A stretch of DNA of 64,000 bases. It comes from Cucumis sativus (taxonomy: Eukaryota; Streptophyta; Magnoliopsida; Cucurbitales; Cucurbitaceae). Location of the stretch: assembly GCF_000004075.3 (NCBI RefSeq), contig NC_026655.2, positions 10,708,723 to 10,772,722 of the forward strand, read 5' to 3'. Positions 46,591 through 57,180 of this stretch are shown piece by piece; positions within the stretch are counted from its first letter, which is position 1; the number at the start of each line of letters is the position of its first letter. The translations under genes and the position numbers were made by a program. The notes beneath the pieces were generated by a model. It made no database searches. It saw nothing but the letters and a program-made list of their open reading frames with translations, and had not been told where the DNA came from.

Positions 46591-47519
46591 TTATGAACGA
46601 AAGGAACAAAGAGCTTGGTTGACAACAGTAAAGCCTCCATCAACAATCAAGTTGAGTCCACTCACACACTTGGACTCGTCACTCCCCAAATACACAACAG
46701 CTTCACCCACATCTTCTTCCCTTAAAATATCTCCATTTTTTAAACTCCAGTAGAAACTTGGAAATTCCCCACCATCTTTAACCTTGAACAACTTCCTTCC
46801 CATTTCAGTTGGCACTACATTTGGTGAAACACAATTTACCCTAATCCCATATCTTCCCAAATCCACAGCTGCATTCCTCATCAATCCCAACACCCCATGC
46901 TTCGAGCTTGTATAAGCATGCGTCCCAATTCCCCCAATCACCGAGCATATACTCGCTGTCGTCACGATGCTCCCTCGACCCGCTGGTTTCATTACTCGTG
47001 CTGCGTGTTTCGTTCCGAGAAAGGCCCCAACCAGGTTGACGTTCACCACTCTCTGAAAGGTTAATGGATCATCTTTCAGAATGTCGAAGTTTGGAGATTC
47101 TTCGAAAACTCCTGCATTGTTCAACATGATGTCTAACTTTCCGTACTTGGAGACTGCCGTGTCAACCGCAGTTTCAACGTCTTTCTCTTTTGTTACGTCG
47201 CAATGAACGAAGACAGAAGATGACTGACCGAGATCCTTACATAGTGTTTGACCTAAATGGTCTTGAATGTCTGCAATAACCACTTTGGCTCCATGCTTGA
47301 AGAAGAGCTTCGCTGTTTGTTCCCCAATTCCTCTAGCCCCACCAGTGATTACGGCTACTTTACCTTCAAGTCTAATATGTATAGAAGTAAAGAAATAAAG
47401 AAAGTTTTATTGGTTGTAGAAATCATAATCAAACAATAACATGTGTGTTTTGGAGAAGTTAAAAGAGTAAAATAATGAGTAAACCTTCTTGCAATGGCGG
47501 GAAGCAATTGGATACTCAT
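46591..47519 (-). CDS. Short-chain dehydrogenase/reductase (SDR110C type)
   Basis: Two exons, 47519-47485 and 47371-46591 (TAA), give 271 residues and are separated by a 113-bp intron. The N-terminus MSIQLLPAIARRLEGKVAV leads into the NAD(P)-binding TGGARGIG. The acidic residue in IADIQD favours NAD. NNAGV, the catalytic Ser region (SIVTTASICS) and YTSSKHG (Tyr and Lys) are all present. The C-terminus has GLNLIVDGGFT. This is the plant group that includes ABA2 (xanthoxin dehydrogenase), secoisolariciresinol dehydrogenase and several monoterpenol dehydrogenases. The substrate cannot be told from sequence. A TATA box lies 58 bp upstream. The length is normal and the gene looks intact. A related copy is at 58,267 on the other strand. 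Confidence 0.9.
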
Positions 47520-47576
47520 GGCTGCTCACATATAAGATCTATCTCTGCCTTCTATCCTTGTTCTTCATGAACTTAC

Positions 47577-47584
47577 TATATATA
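47577..47584 (-). promoter_or_regulatory. TATA box of the minus-strand SDR gene
   Basis: tatatata (minus strand ctatatatagt), 58 bp before the ATG. This leaves a short 5' UTR of about 25-30 bases. Confidence 0.6.
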
Positions 47585-49329
47585 GAACCCAATGCCCTTG
47601 AATTTGTTTCCATTTCACCAAAGTCAGTGGGCCAAATTCAAATAATTATGTTTGAAGAAAAAGAAAGCAAACGAAAAAAGAAGAAAAAAATCAAATGTGC
47701 TATTTATTTTAATTGGTTGTTTGTAAATGAACAAACATATTTACAAATTCTTACCGTATTAAAAGTGGCTTTAGAGAACAAATCTTTTTCCAAAGATTCT
47801 ACCTTCACCATTTATATTATCTTATATTTTTTTAAAAAAAGCTATTGTTTAAATTTTAAAAAAAAGTCATTTATATTTGATGAGTTTTTTAAAAGAATTT
47901 TTCTTCAAATGTTTTTATCTATTTATTTATTTCAATAATTATTTAATATAAAGAATAAAAATTAATATTAACTATTGATTTTCTCAAATTCTTAACTTCA
48001 TTCTCAAATTCTTAACTTTCTATAATGAAAGATTTTTATCTATTTATTTCAGTAATTTAATTTTTAAATATTATAAATTTTTATCTATTTATTTCAGTAA
48101 TTTAATTTTTAAATATTATAAATTTATATTGAAGGATGAGATTTCAAAAAACTCTGTAACGGTTTATTTTCTTCAAACTATATAAAGACGTGTCTTCAAC
48201 CATTTTCTTACAAATATTTGAATTTTTTTACAAGCTACATGTGTTTTTTCTATGGCAAAGGTATATGTCTTTTTCGTAGAATAATTTCTATTATATAATA
48301 TTGATTGATCCACTTAGTTCACAAAGTCTTCAGAAGTTCATCTTTTCTTCAGGTAAGCCATTCAACATATATAGTAAAACATAAAATCAAAATGAATTAT
48401 AATTGTAGTGAGTGTTAACTCAACTGAGATTTCATTCATACATTTTCATTGTCGAGTCATGGTTGTGCAGAGAAATCTCAAGGCATTCAACAAACATCAT
48501 CAATTCCATATACGCATAACATGTCTTCCAATTATGCCACATTACAATGCAAGCAAAAGACATTTTATACCATATCATAGAGCAAGTACAAGGCATCTTA
48601 TACTAGATTGCAAAGCAAGTGTAAGGTTCACCACCAAAACCTATCTCTGAACATAAATCATGAACTATTAAAATTGTAATGATAAATTGTATATCTAATA
48701 TACCTTTAATATGACAACAAAGTAAACCAACTTATATAAAAATTATAAACTATATAGCTAGGTAATTGATAAACCAAATTCACTTTTTACATACCAAAAT
48801 TTGTAGTCTCAATAATGTGCATTTGATATTATTGCGTAAGTTATTTTTGTCATGACTTCAAACCTATAAAAAATGTGAATATAATAAGGTAACAAAGATA
48901 AATGCAAATTATTTAAAGGAATCTTTTAATCGAGAGTTGGTTGAATTTTGAGGATATTGAAAATTCTAAGAACAGTAGGAATGCTTACACACAAGACTCA
49001 ACCTTGGATTCCTAATCTATTGGATATGCAATTTTGAGATAGAATTTTATTTATTATGAAATGTTTTAAGGTGAAATAATTTTGGGTGTCAGTGAAGAAA
49101 AAAGATTTTTTTTATGGGAATTAAGGTGAACCACACAAAATGATTCAAACCCTTCTCTCCCTACATTTTCTTTCTTATCCACATGTACCTTTTCATTTTT
49201 CCAATAACTTAATCGATCTAAAATCGACCCACTAAATACTCAAATACTTAGGCTGTATACAACAATTTCGAAAATAGAAAAAATTTACAGACCATTGTGA
49301 GAAATACAAAAAAAGATTCATGATTAATT

Positions 49330-49640
49330 GATATTTATGGCGCGTAATATATTTGATAAACGATCGTTTTGATTTGATTATTCTTTCCTATATGATTGTT
49401 TAGATTTTAAAACGATTCTTTTTCAAGATCATTTACACTTTACTATTTTGGTAAATGATCATTTACATTTAATTGTTTAAATTTGGACAGTCAAATCTAA
49501 ACAATTTTTTTGTCCACGATCGTTTAGATTTTGGTAGTTTTTTTTCAAAAGATTTTGATACAGGAGGATCGTTTAGATGTGATTTTTTTTTTTTTACACA
49601 ATCGTTTAGATTTGACTATCCAAATATAATGAGTTTTTTC
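49330..49640. repeat. Degenerate array of a cgatcgtttagattt motif
   Basis: About eight variants of (a)cgatcgtttagatttt occur in irregular spacing and in both orientations, for example near 49,363, 49,397, 49,520, 49,566 and 49,601. A similar array lies at the right edge of the window (63,582 onward). It is non-coding, probably the inside of a non-autonomous DNA transposon family. Confidence 0.6.
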
Positions 49641-49659
49641 ATTTAGTTGTACTAGCCTT

Positions 49660-50060
49660 AACTATTTTGTCCTTTTGTTATATTTATGAAACTTAATATA
49701 TAATTTTTTACATTTACTTATAATGGTGACAAGTTATCACTAGTAGTAGCTATCAGTGATAACAACCGATAACAACTATCAGTCATATTCACTAGTTGTA
49801 GCTAATAGTCATAGCTTTCAATGTGAAAACATTGAAAAAAAGTGTGTGAAATAATCATTTCTCAAATTGAAAGCTATCAGTTATATTTTAATTTGAAAAA
49901 TTCTGCACAAAACATCCAAAACGGTGGTTTGACGTGGGTATTTTAGTTTTTTACTATTCTTTGTGCTATATATATAATTATTTTATTATTGTGTTATATA
50001 TGCTATTATTTTAGGCTTTTTTTTTTTTTTTTTTTTGTCACTTATGCAACTAACCCTTAA
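49660..50060. repeat. Second MITE-like repeat with ctatcagtgata motifs
   Basis: Contains tagctatcagtgataac and variants between 49,740 and 49,900, and ends gcaactaaccctt. This is an inverted relative of 43,381-43,875. A long T run lies at 50,018-50,037. Confidence 0.45.
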
Positions 50061-50839
50061 TGCTAACAGCTGGAAATCACTAAAGTTGGTGGCATCTTTA
50101 GAATTGGGATTCAAAAGTTTTATACCATGGTTTAGTTAACATTTGATGAGACTTGAAATAGATTATGACCCAAGTTTGTTAGGTAATATGTAGGCGTGAT
50201 TTATTTACAAATTTGACTTTGATCCATGTCGTTAGAATTTCATTAGCTATTTAACAAAATGATGATGTGACTATATCCATAAATACTTTAAAGAAGGATA
50301 CAAAGCCTTTAATTTCGTTTGGAAAAGTTGTTTCAAGGTTCCCAGATCTTTGAGGATGGTTTAGAGCATATAGGGTTGAAATTCATCCAATTATTAGGTC
50401 CATTTGGGCAGTTATTGAAAACTTCATATGGTTTTTTTAAGGCATGCACTTTGAGATACATTTTACACACTTTTTATAGGTTTTGAGTAGATATATATAT
50501 ATATATATAGCATATGAGACTTGAAAGTTTTGCAAATGAATTTGCTTAATCATGTTGTGTGCTTATTGGATTTCAATATTCCTTTTCGAATCTATATATT
50601 TCAAAGGCGACATAAATGACAGCTTTTGTGAAGACCAACTGACCAAGCAAAGCCCTTTTCGTGTATTTAATAGTTTTTGTATAGTCAAGTTAAAAACTAA
50701 TAGCTTAGGAAACAAAATCTACAAAATTCTTATTCAATCTATTTTGATGGAATTAGGGGATGAATACATTTTTTTTTATTAATTTGTTGTTGCAATGTTG
50801 AATGTATTTTGTTACAAGAAATGAAAATATGGGTCATGC

Positions 50840-51500
50840 CACTACAAGAAATCGGAGTTCTCTCTATGCACAAAATCTCGTTGAGGAAAGAGACGTTGGG
50901 AAACAGACCTTCCGTCGACGTCGTCGGGTGTGCGTCAAGAGCATCAATCTATCCCTACGTATTGCTTCTGATGTCGGGAAAAGTGAGACCATCTTCGACA
51001 CCGCACGCATACACATTGAAGAAAGTTAAACAATTAAATAATAGTTTCCTTTTCCTCCACGCGGTGTAGAGAAATGTCGAACTTTTTTATCTTTTCTGAC
51101 GCCATGCATCAGAACGTCGAAAATGTATTGGATATTCTTGATGTGTGCACTCATAGCGTCGAGGGAAAGAAAACAATTAAATAATATTTCTCGTTTCTTC
51201 TAATGTCAATTGCATGGCATCGAGAACGTGGATAATTATTCTTGTTGCCATTAGTAATGTGTCGGTAATATGGGGTTTTATTACCGACACATTACTAATG
51301 GTGTCGATAATAGGGGGTTCTTTCGACGTTTTCTTTATGCGTCGAGAGTTCCCCTATAAAAAACCCCCATTTAGTTCTTTAAAATATAGAACTTAACGAG
51401 AAAGAAAACAAGAGAGAGATTGAGAAGAAGAGAAGTTCATTTGTCCGCCCACCGTGTTGTTGTCGCTCACTGCCGTTTGTCGTGTATGCCTCCACTGCTC
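50840..51500 (+). mobile_element. CACTA-like transposon left end
   Basis: Starts cactacaagaaat, the typical En/Spm (CACTA) terminal sequence. Subterminal motifs rich in gtcg/cgac follow (tccgtcgacgtcgtcgg, gcgtcgag, gtgtcggt). A perfect hairpin lies at 51248-51301 and a TATA-like ctataaaaaa near 51,354, followed by a possible leader. No transposase is readable. A 3-bp target duplication with the right end at 54,077 is not present (tgc versus ata), so the two ends may belong to different copies. Confidence 0.5.
51248..51301. repeat. Perfect 23-bp inverted repeat (hairpin)
   Basis: The left arm 51248-51270 (ccattagtaatgtgtcgg...) and right arm 51279-51301 are exact reverse complements around an 8-base loop (tggggttt). 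The next bases do not pair, so the stem ends sharply. It lies in CACTA-like sequence. Confidence 0.9.
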
Positions 51501-51719
51501 TTATATCACGTAAGTTTTGGTTAGTTTTAGTTTTGGGTTGGTTATAATTTAGTTTTATCTTTCGTTTATATTTAGATTTAGGATTTAGATTTTGAATTAG
51601 TTTTAGGATTTAGTTGTGGAGTCAGTGTATGTTTTAATATTGAATTTGAATTGTTTTTGGGATTTAAGAATTAATTTTAGATTGAATTTGAGATAATGAT
51701 TGAATTTGAATGTGTTATA

Positions 51720-51855
51720 TGTTAGAATTTACGTCCTAAAACTTACGATTTTGTAAGCATATTCTATTAAAAAAAGTCGTTATTGATACTATAAACTTAA
51801 AGTCAATAAACTAAGGTTTCGATGCTAATTTTGAGTAAACATGAACATTAAAATC
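51720..51855 (+). mobile_element. Family B LTR, left fragment
   Basis: Starts tgttagaatttacgtccta and follows the 37,477 copy to gagtaaac(a/t)tgaac, then diverges. The matching right part resumes near 54,125. Confidence 0.6.
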
Positions 51856-52341
51856 GTCCTGACTTGCTCACTTATTTCTTGAACAGTTATATTTATCAAT
51901 TTGATATTGATTATATTTTGGTCGTACTTTAGATTAAATCATGTTGGAAATTTGTGGGAATTGTCAATTACTTAATTTGAGTTAATTATTCAGCTGAAAA
52001 TTTGAGGGGCATTGTTGATTTAATATCAAAGGTTCGAGAATGTATACATCAAATCCTTGTGGAAGGTTGCATATTGTTGGCCAAATATCCAGACAACATA
52101 GCTGATTGAATATCATACAATATCTGATATGTTCTCTCTCTTTCTTTTAACTTTCTTCTCTTAATCCAAACATGAACTTACACATTACATTCTCCCAAAC
52201 ATGCCTTGAAGTGTCTTCTTGTCATTAGTTTCTATTTTTCTTGATTTTGATGTGTACAATTCATATTCAACTTCAAATCTTCTGGATAAAACAAACTACA
52301 AACCATAGAATGGAAGCATCTAAAATGAATTTGTCTTCAAC

Positions 52342-52476
52342 AAGGCCAATGCACAGCAACTTAAGCTTTTTGTTGGGATCATTCTCATTCTAAATTTCGC
52401 GGAAGCACTTGCTCTTTATGGGCTTATTGTTGGTATTATTCTCTCCTCTCGAGATGGTCAACCAAGAGCTGATTAA
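52342..52476 (+). pseudogene. V-ATPase subunit c (proteolipid) last-exon fragment
   Basis: 44 codons plus TAA read [17 protein letters not shown], then [19 protein letters not shown] and RDGQPRAD. This is the C-terminal transmembrane helix of V-ATPase subunit c (VHA-c family), including the proton-carrying Glu in FAEALALYG. The upstream three helices are absent. The fragment begins at a normal exon boundary (ag before GCCAATGC). Asn and Asp replacements within or after the helix (LILNF, SSRDG) suggest relaxed constraint. It sits between DNA-transposon-like ends, which suggests capture or a solo gene remnant. It is not expected to make a working proteolipid. Confidence 0.85.
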
Positions 52477-53784
52477 GTGATTAAATGTTTTGTGATTGAA
52501 ATTTGTGTATTACTGGTCTTTTTTTTTTCTTTTCTATTATCTCATGATTTTTTTGTAGTTCTATAATTAGAAACGGTCATGACTAAGTTTTTCACTTTTT
52601 CAAATATTCTTGTGGTTTTGTGATTTCTGTACCACATAGATTCTGTACTCATAAGGATTTGGAATCAATTGTCCTCTCAATAAACATAAAAACATTGCTT
52701 CCTTCCCTATTTATCTGTGTTGATTGTTGCTCTAGTATTTGTACTTCTGAAACTTTTTTTTATATACTTTGTAGCTAATGATTAGATATATTTGTTATTG
52801 GACTGTATTGGGACTAAAGTATCCATTCATATGTTGACATTTTCTTTAAGCAGAGATTTGGCACTTCTTTTTCCCTCTTTTCTTTTTTGTTTTCCTGCCG
52901 TTTTCTCTTCCCTTCTTTTGGATGTTGATTTTCTTGGTACTTCCACCTCATTGAATGTTCAAATTGATTAGATCCGACTTTTTTTTTCTTCTGTTTCCTA
53001 GCCTCGTTTTGATGTCTATTGTTTATTTCTCTGTTGCTATTTGGCTTGCATTTTTTAAATTTGTAGATTTATTCTGTGTTTAATTTTCCTATTGAATGTT
53101 AGCTATAGCACGATGTTTATGGATTTGGAGTTGGGTTGTGTTGATGCCTGATAATTTCCTTTTCGACTGTTTGTTTTCAGGTTACATAAATTATATCAGG
53201 TGTCCTTGGATCTTTATGGTTTAACGGTGCATTTCTGAGTTTAGATGTGAAAATTGATTGGTATGTTAGATAGGTTTTTGTTGACCCAGTCTTTATAGTT
53301 CTTCACATTTAAGTCCTCGTTGTTATATGCCAGTTGGAGTTAGAAGTTATTAAAGTTCTTAGTTTTAATTAATGTTATATTCTTATTTCATTTGTAGATT
53401 TCAAGGAGTTGAGGATAACAACCGTTGAGATTTTGATGAGTTTGTAGTTATCTAAGAGTGTTGTGGTGCTTGCAGGAGGGTGATGTCTATGTTTCTTATT
53501 ACTATATATATTTTGTGTTTTATGATTAAAAACAATGTTCATAACTTCGTTCGTTTTGTAATATGAATAAGAACAATATGTTTCTATGTTGTAAGTATAT
53601 TGTAATGACGAACTATATGTATATGTTCAATAATATATATGAAATTTGTTAGTTAATTGATTGGAGGTAAGTTGATTCAAGAAATATAAATAATTCAATT
53701 GATCATGTTGTATACCATTGTTGGACTTCAAAACAGGTGCAATATAAGTATATGGGTATTTCAAATTGTACTTTTTTTCATTTG

Positions 53785-54077
53785 AAAAAAAAAAGTCTTC
53801 GACATGTAAAACGTATCAAGAATAAACAAATTCTTAACGTTAATAAACTTATATACTTAATGCGTAAAAACTGTCAAACAAAAAACTCCCTTATTCTTGA
53901 CACTGGATTACTTGACGCGTAAAAAGCGTCAAGTAATCTTATACACTTGACATTTTTTACCAGTCAAGTATAATTGTACTTGACGCTTAAAAACTGTCAA
54001 GTAAACCTCCCTTATTCTTGACACTGAATTACTTGACACATTGAAAAACGTCAAGTATTACCAATTTTGTAGTAGTG
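53785..54077 (+). mobile_element. CACTA-like right end with subterminal repeats
   Basis: Ends ttttgtagtagtg, the complement of a CACTACTACAAAA terminus. Over the preceding ~290 bp, motifs acttgacg and cgtcaagta alternate. ctcccttattcttgacactg is repeated at about 53,886 and 54,007. attacttgacgc with gcgtcaagtaat forms a perfect 12-bp stem near 53,905-53,936. Such dense subterminal repeats are where CACTA transposase binds. Confidence 0.65.
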
Positions 54078-54124
54078 ATAAATGAGAATATACGTTGCAA
54101 AACATAATTCATTTTTATCCATTT

Positions 54125-54600
54125 TTAAGGTTACTAAATAAGATGTTCCCTTAAGTGTTGACTCTCTAGGTCTTGAGTAAAGGAGCCCCACTCTCTTTTT
54201 GGTTTGAGAGAAATTAACTTTATAGGTAGGACCTTAAACCAATTGTTCATTAGAGAATCTTAGGCTTAAGGAATAAGATGTACTCTAAGACGTAAAATGG
54301 TAAAATGACCAAACCGAAATTACAAACAACTTGTAAAGGCTAGACTTACTAATTATGATTGTAACAAGTGGATACAAATATATATCTACAGTGAGGAGAG
54401 TACAATTATGGGATATAGTGGACAATCTCGATTAATTAATGAATGTTGATATACTCGATTAAAAGAGTTTAGTTAGTTAATTTTGGGTCGTTGGTTCATT
54501 AGGTCATTTTACTAGCTTGTTATTATGGATGTAAACTTAGAATAGAGGGATCAAAATTTTGAATTGCTCAAATTAGTTGAGAAAATAAATCATTAATAAT
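54125..54600 (+). mobile_element. Family B LTR, right fragment
   Basis: Parallels 38,025-38,190: gttcccttaag, aggtcttgag, gagagaaatt, taggtaggaccttaaaccaat and tgttcattag, in the same order. Together with 51,720-51,855 it forms one LTR interrupted by about 2.2 kb that contains the V-ATPase fragment and the CACTA right end. Confidence 0.55.
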
Positions 54601-55779
54601 ATTCAATATAATTAACGATTTCAAGTTGAGAAAGAAATGGTATTTAAATGAGATTTAAATATAAAAAGTTCAAATAGGTCGGGATTGGGTGAAATTTAAT
54701 TAAATTAAATTAATCAAGTTGAAAAAGAGGAATTTTGTTTTTGTTTTTTTGTTTTTTTTGTCAAAAGTTAAAAAGCCAAAATGTTGTTTTGAAACTTGGA
54801 AGTCATGCATGTGTTGACTTTGATGGTGGAATTATCCCTTGGTTGATGAATAACCTATATGCTTTATGCTTAATGGTGTTGTTCAACAAGCTTTCTACCA
54901 CCTAATCCACTAACTAATTGCATGTTAAATGTTAAATTGTAATGCAATTGTGTTTTGCATTTGTATTGGCTTTACAATGCACACATTAGTTTGATAGTTT
55001 AGATGATGAATCTCATTGAATTTTGGAGAAGATTTGTCTCGAACTGTTTATAAACTCATTTCTCTCACAAACTCACAAAATTCAACCGTTTGTGTGTGGT
55101 TGTTCATACTTGATTTCATCCAATTTCATCCAGAATTGAGGGAGAATTTTAAATCCTCATAATTCATGAAATCTAGGGTGTTTTAGTTCGATTATGTTAT
55201 GCTAACATGTTAATTTAACTTTCAGAAATACGGTGAAGTGAGCAAAAGTGAGTTAAAACATGTTAGTTCGATTGAGGCCAAATTTGACACTTCTAAGAAA
55301 GAAAAATGCATACAAAAGTGTTGAGGCCAAGTATATCAATGATAATTTTGGTATATCCTTAATTATTATTCCTAAAATGATCATCAATTGCAATTTTGCT
55401 ATAAAAAGGTTATGATTTTGTTTAAAATAAAAGAAAACGATCATTTTTCTTGTAAAAGGAAAGAAAGGCAAGGTCGAGGCTGGGGTCGTTCCTTGAGTTT
55501 TAAAGAGAGGAAGACTCAGATCGAAAGAAAATATCAAATCCTAAAAACAAAAAAGAAGGAATGATCAAATCCTCAATCGAAGGGAGGAAGCCGAGGCTGA
55601 CCTGAAAAATTTCACTGAAGGTAGATCTGAATCAGAAGAAAGTATGAAATCCTTGAAAGAAAGAAGTAATTAAGGAACAAATCTCCAACCAAAGAAGCCA
55701 GCAAGTAGAAACTTTGGAACCAATCTCACTCACAAGGAGGATAAAAGCGTAAATATTAGAACCATAACTGAAGCTAAAC

Positions 55780-56890
55780 AAATAAAAGAACTTGATCAAA
55801 TTCTTAAGGAAGAATACTGATGTATTTGTTTGGTCGACACACGAGGATTATTCCTGAAATTGATACCAACATCGCCTCAATGTGCACAAGTATTTAAACT
55901 AGTAAAGTAAAAGCGAAAAATAATGTTTAATCAATAGCAGAATGAGATAACAGCAATTCAGATTAATGATTTCTTAAAAGCTAAATTTATTAGAGAAGTT
56001 TATTTACCCTCAATGGTTGTCTGATGTAGTGTGTTTGTAAAAAAAAGCGAATAGTATGTGGTGGAGGTTCATAAACTTCATTTATCTTAATAAAGCTTGT
56101 CTAAATGACATTTTTCCTTTTCTCATGACATATTATTTAGCAAATGCAACAGTTGGCCACGATATGTTGAGTTTCATGGATGCATAGAACCAGATCAAGA
56201 TGAATGAGGCATACCAAGAGAAAGCTTTCCTTCATTACAAGTAAATGTGCATACTACTACATGGTCTCATGGCCATTTGAACTTAAGAATGCAAAAGCTA
56301 CATATCAAAGATTGGTAGATAATATGTTTGCTTCACTTAATTATTGGAAAAAACAAGAAACTATAAGTAGATGATACGTTAATAAAAAGCATTAAAGCTA
56401 GACAACATGAGGCAGATCTTGAAGAATGTCTTTTTAGATCCTTTGCAAGTATATATAATAGGAAGCTACGTACACACCTTACCAAACGTACTTTTGGGAT
56501 AACATTAGGGAAATTTCTAGGCTTTATGGTTCACCAAAAAGCCAATTTAGATCAAATTCAAACGATCAAACGATCGTCGACATGTCCACTCCAACCCATT
56601 TAGAGTAACTTCAAAGTTTCATCGATAAGATATCAACTTTAAATAGATTTGTTAGTAGAGCAACTAACTGTTGTCTCCCTTTTTTAAAAATTTAAAAAAG
56701 GATCCTAATTTGAATTAATAGATAGAAAAATATGACAAAATTAAAACAATTTTCCAACGGATGACATATACTTGAGTAAAGTTCCACTTCTTGTCAAGCT
56801 GATTTTTCACACAGACGAATTACTCCTCTATTTACCAATTAACAATGTTGTCTCTATTTCGTTGCATGGCGAGCCTCTCTTCTCCTAAAG
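55780..56890 (+). pseudogene. Decayed Ty3/gypsy pol (RT-RNase H), Tat-like
   Basis: Shifting frames give IKFLRKNTDVFVWS near 55,795, KAKFIREVYLPSMVV near 55,980, a VDDTLIKS catalytic relic near 56,365, LGKFLGFMVHQKANLDQI near 56,505, and YLSKVPLLVKLIF with ELLLYLPINN near 56,770-56,850. Many stops and frameshifts interrupt it. It is far older than the intact Tat element and too diverged to be a copy of it. It shares the FVWS/VDDxLxKS features of non-chromovirus gypsy elements. No LTRs were found around it. Confidence 0.75.
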
Positions 56891-57180
56891 TACAAATTTA
56901 GTGTTGTTGGTCCGTGGAGATAAAATACATCGTGTTTGGTTAAAATTTGGCATCAACAGAAATAAAATCATATAAAAATAATTTAATTTCTATATTGTCT
57001 CTGGTCCCTAAAAATGACATTTCTGAAGGTGTTTTGGTGATGATAGAGTGGAGGACAAATGCAGAAGAGTAAAATAATTGAATGGATGGATGAGAACAAA
57101 ATAGGTACACTCTGATTCAACAGCTAATTTAGACATCACTATTCCAGATATATTTAAAGAGTTTATATAGTAATTGTATT

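Larger units (their letters stand above)
47585..50839. other. Intergenic region with small repeats
   Basis: AT-rich. A 45-bp tandem duplication starts tttttatctatttatttcag at 48033 and 48078. The 49,330-50,060 repeats are listed separately. No host gene was recognised, and the open frames at 47,489-47,938, 48,408-48,650 and 50,552-50,782 look like chance. Confidence 0.45.

Noticed and set aside
50840..54077. A single intact CACTA element spanning both ends
   Set aside because: The ends have different subterminal motifs and no matching 3-bp duplication. A family B LTR starts inside but finishes outside this span. A simple single element does not fit.
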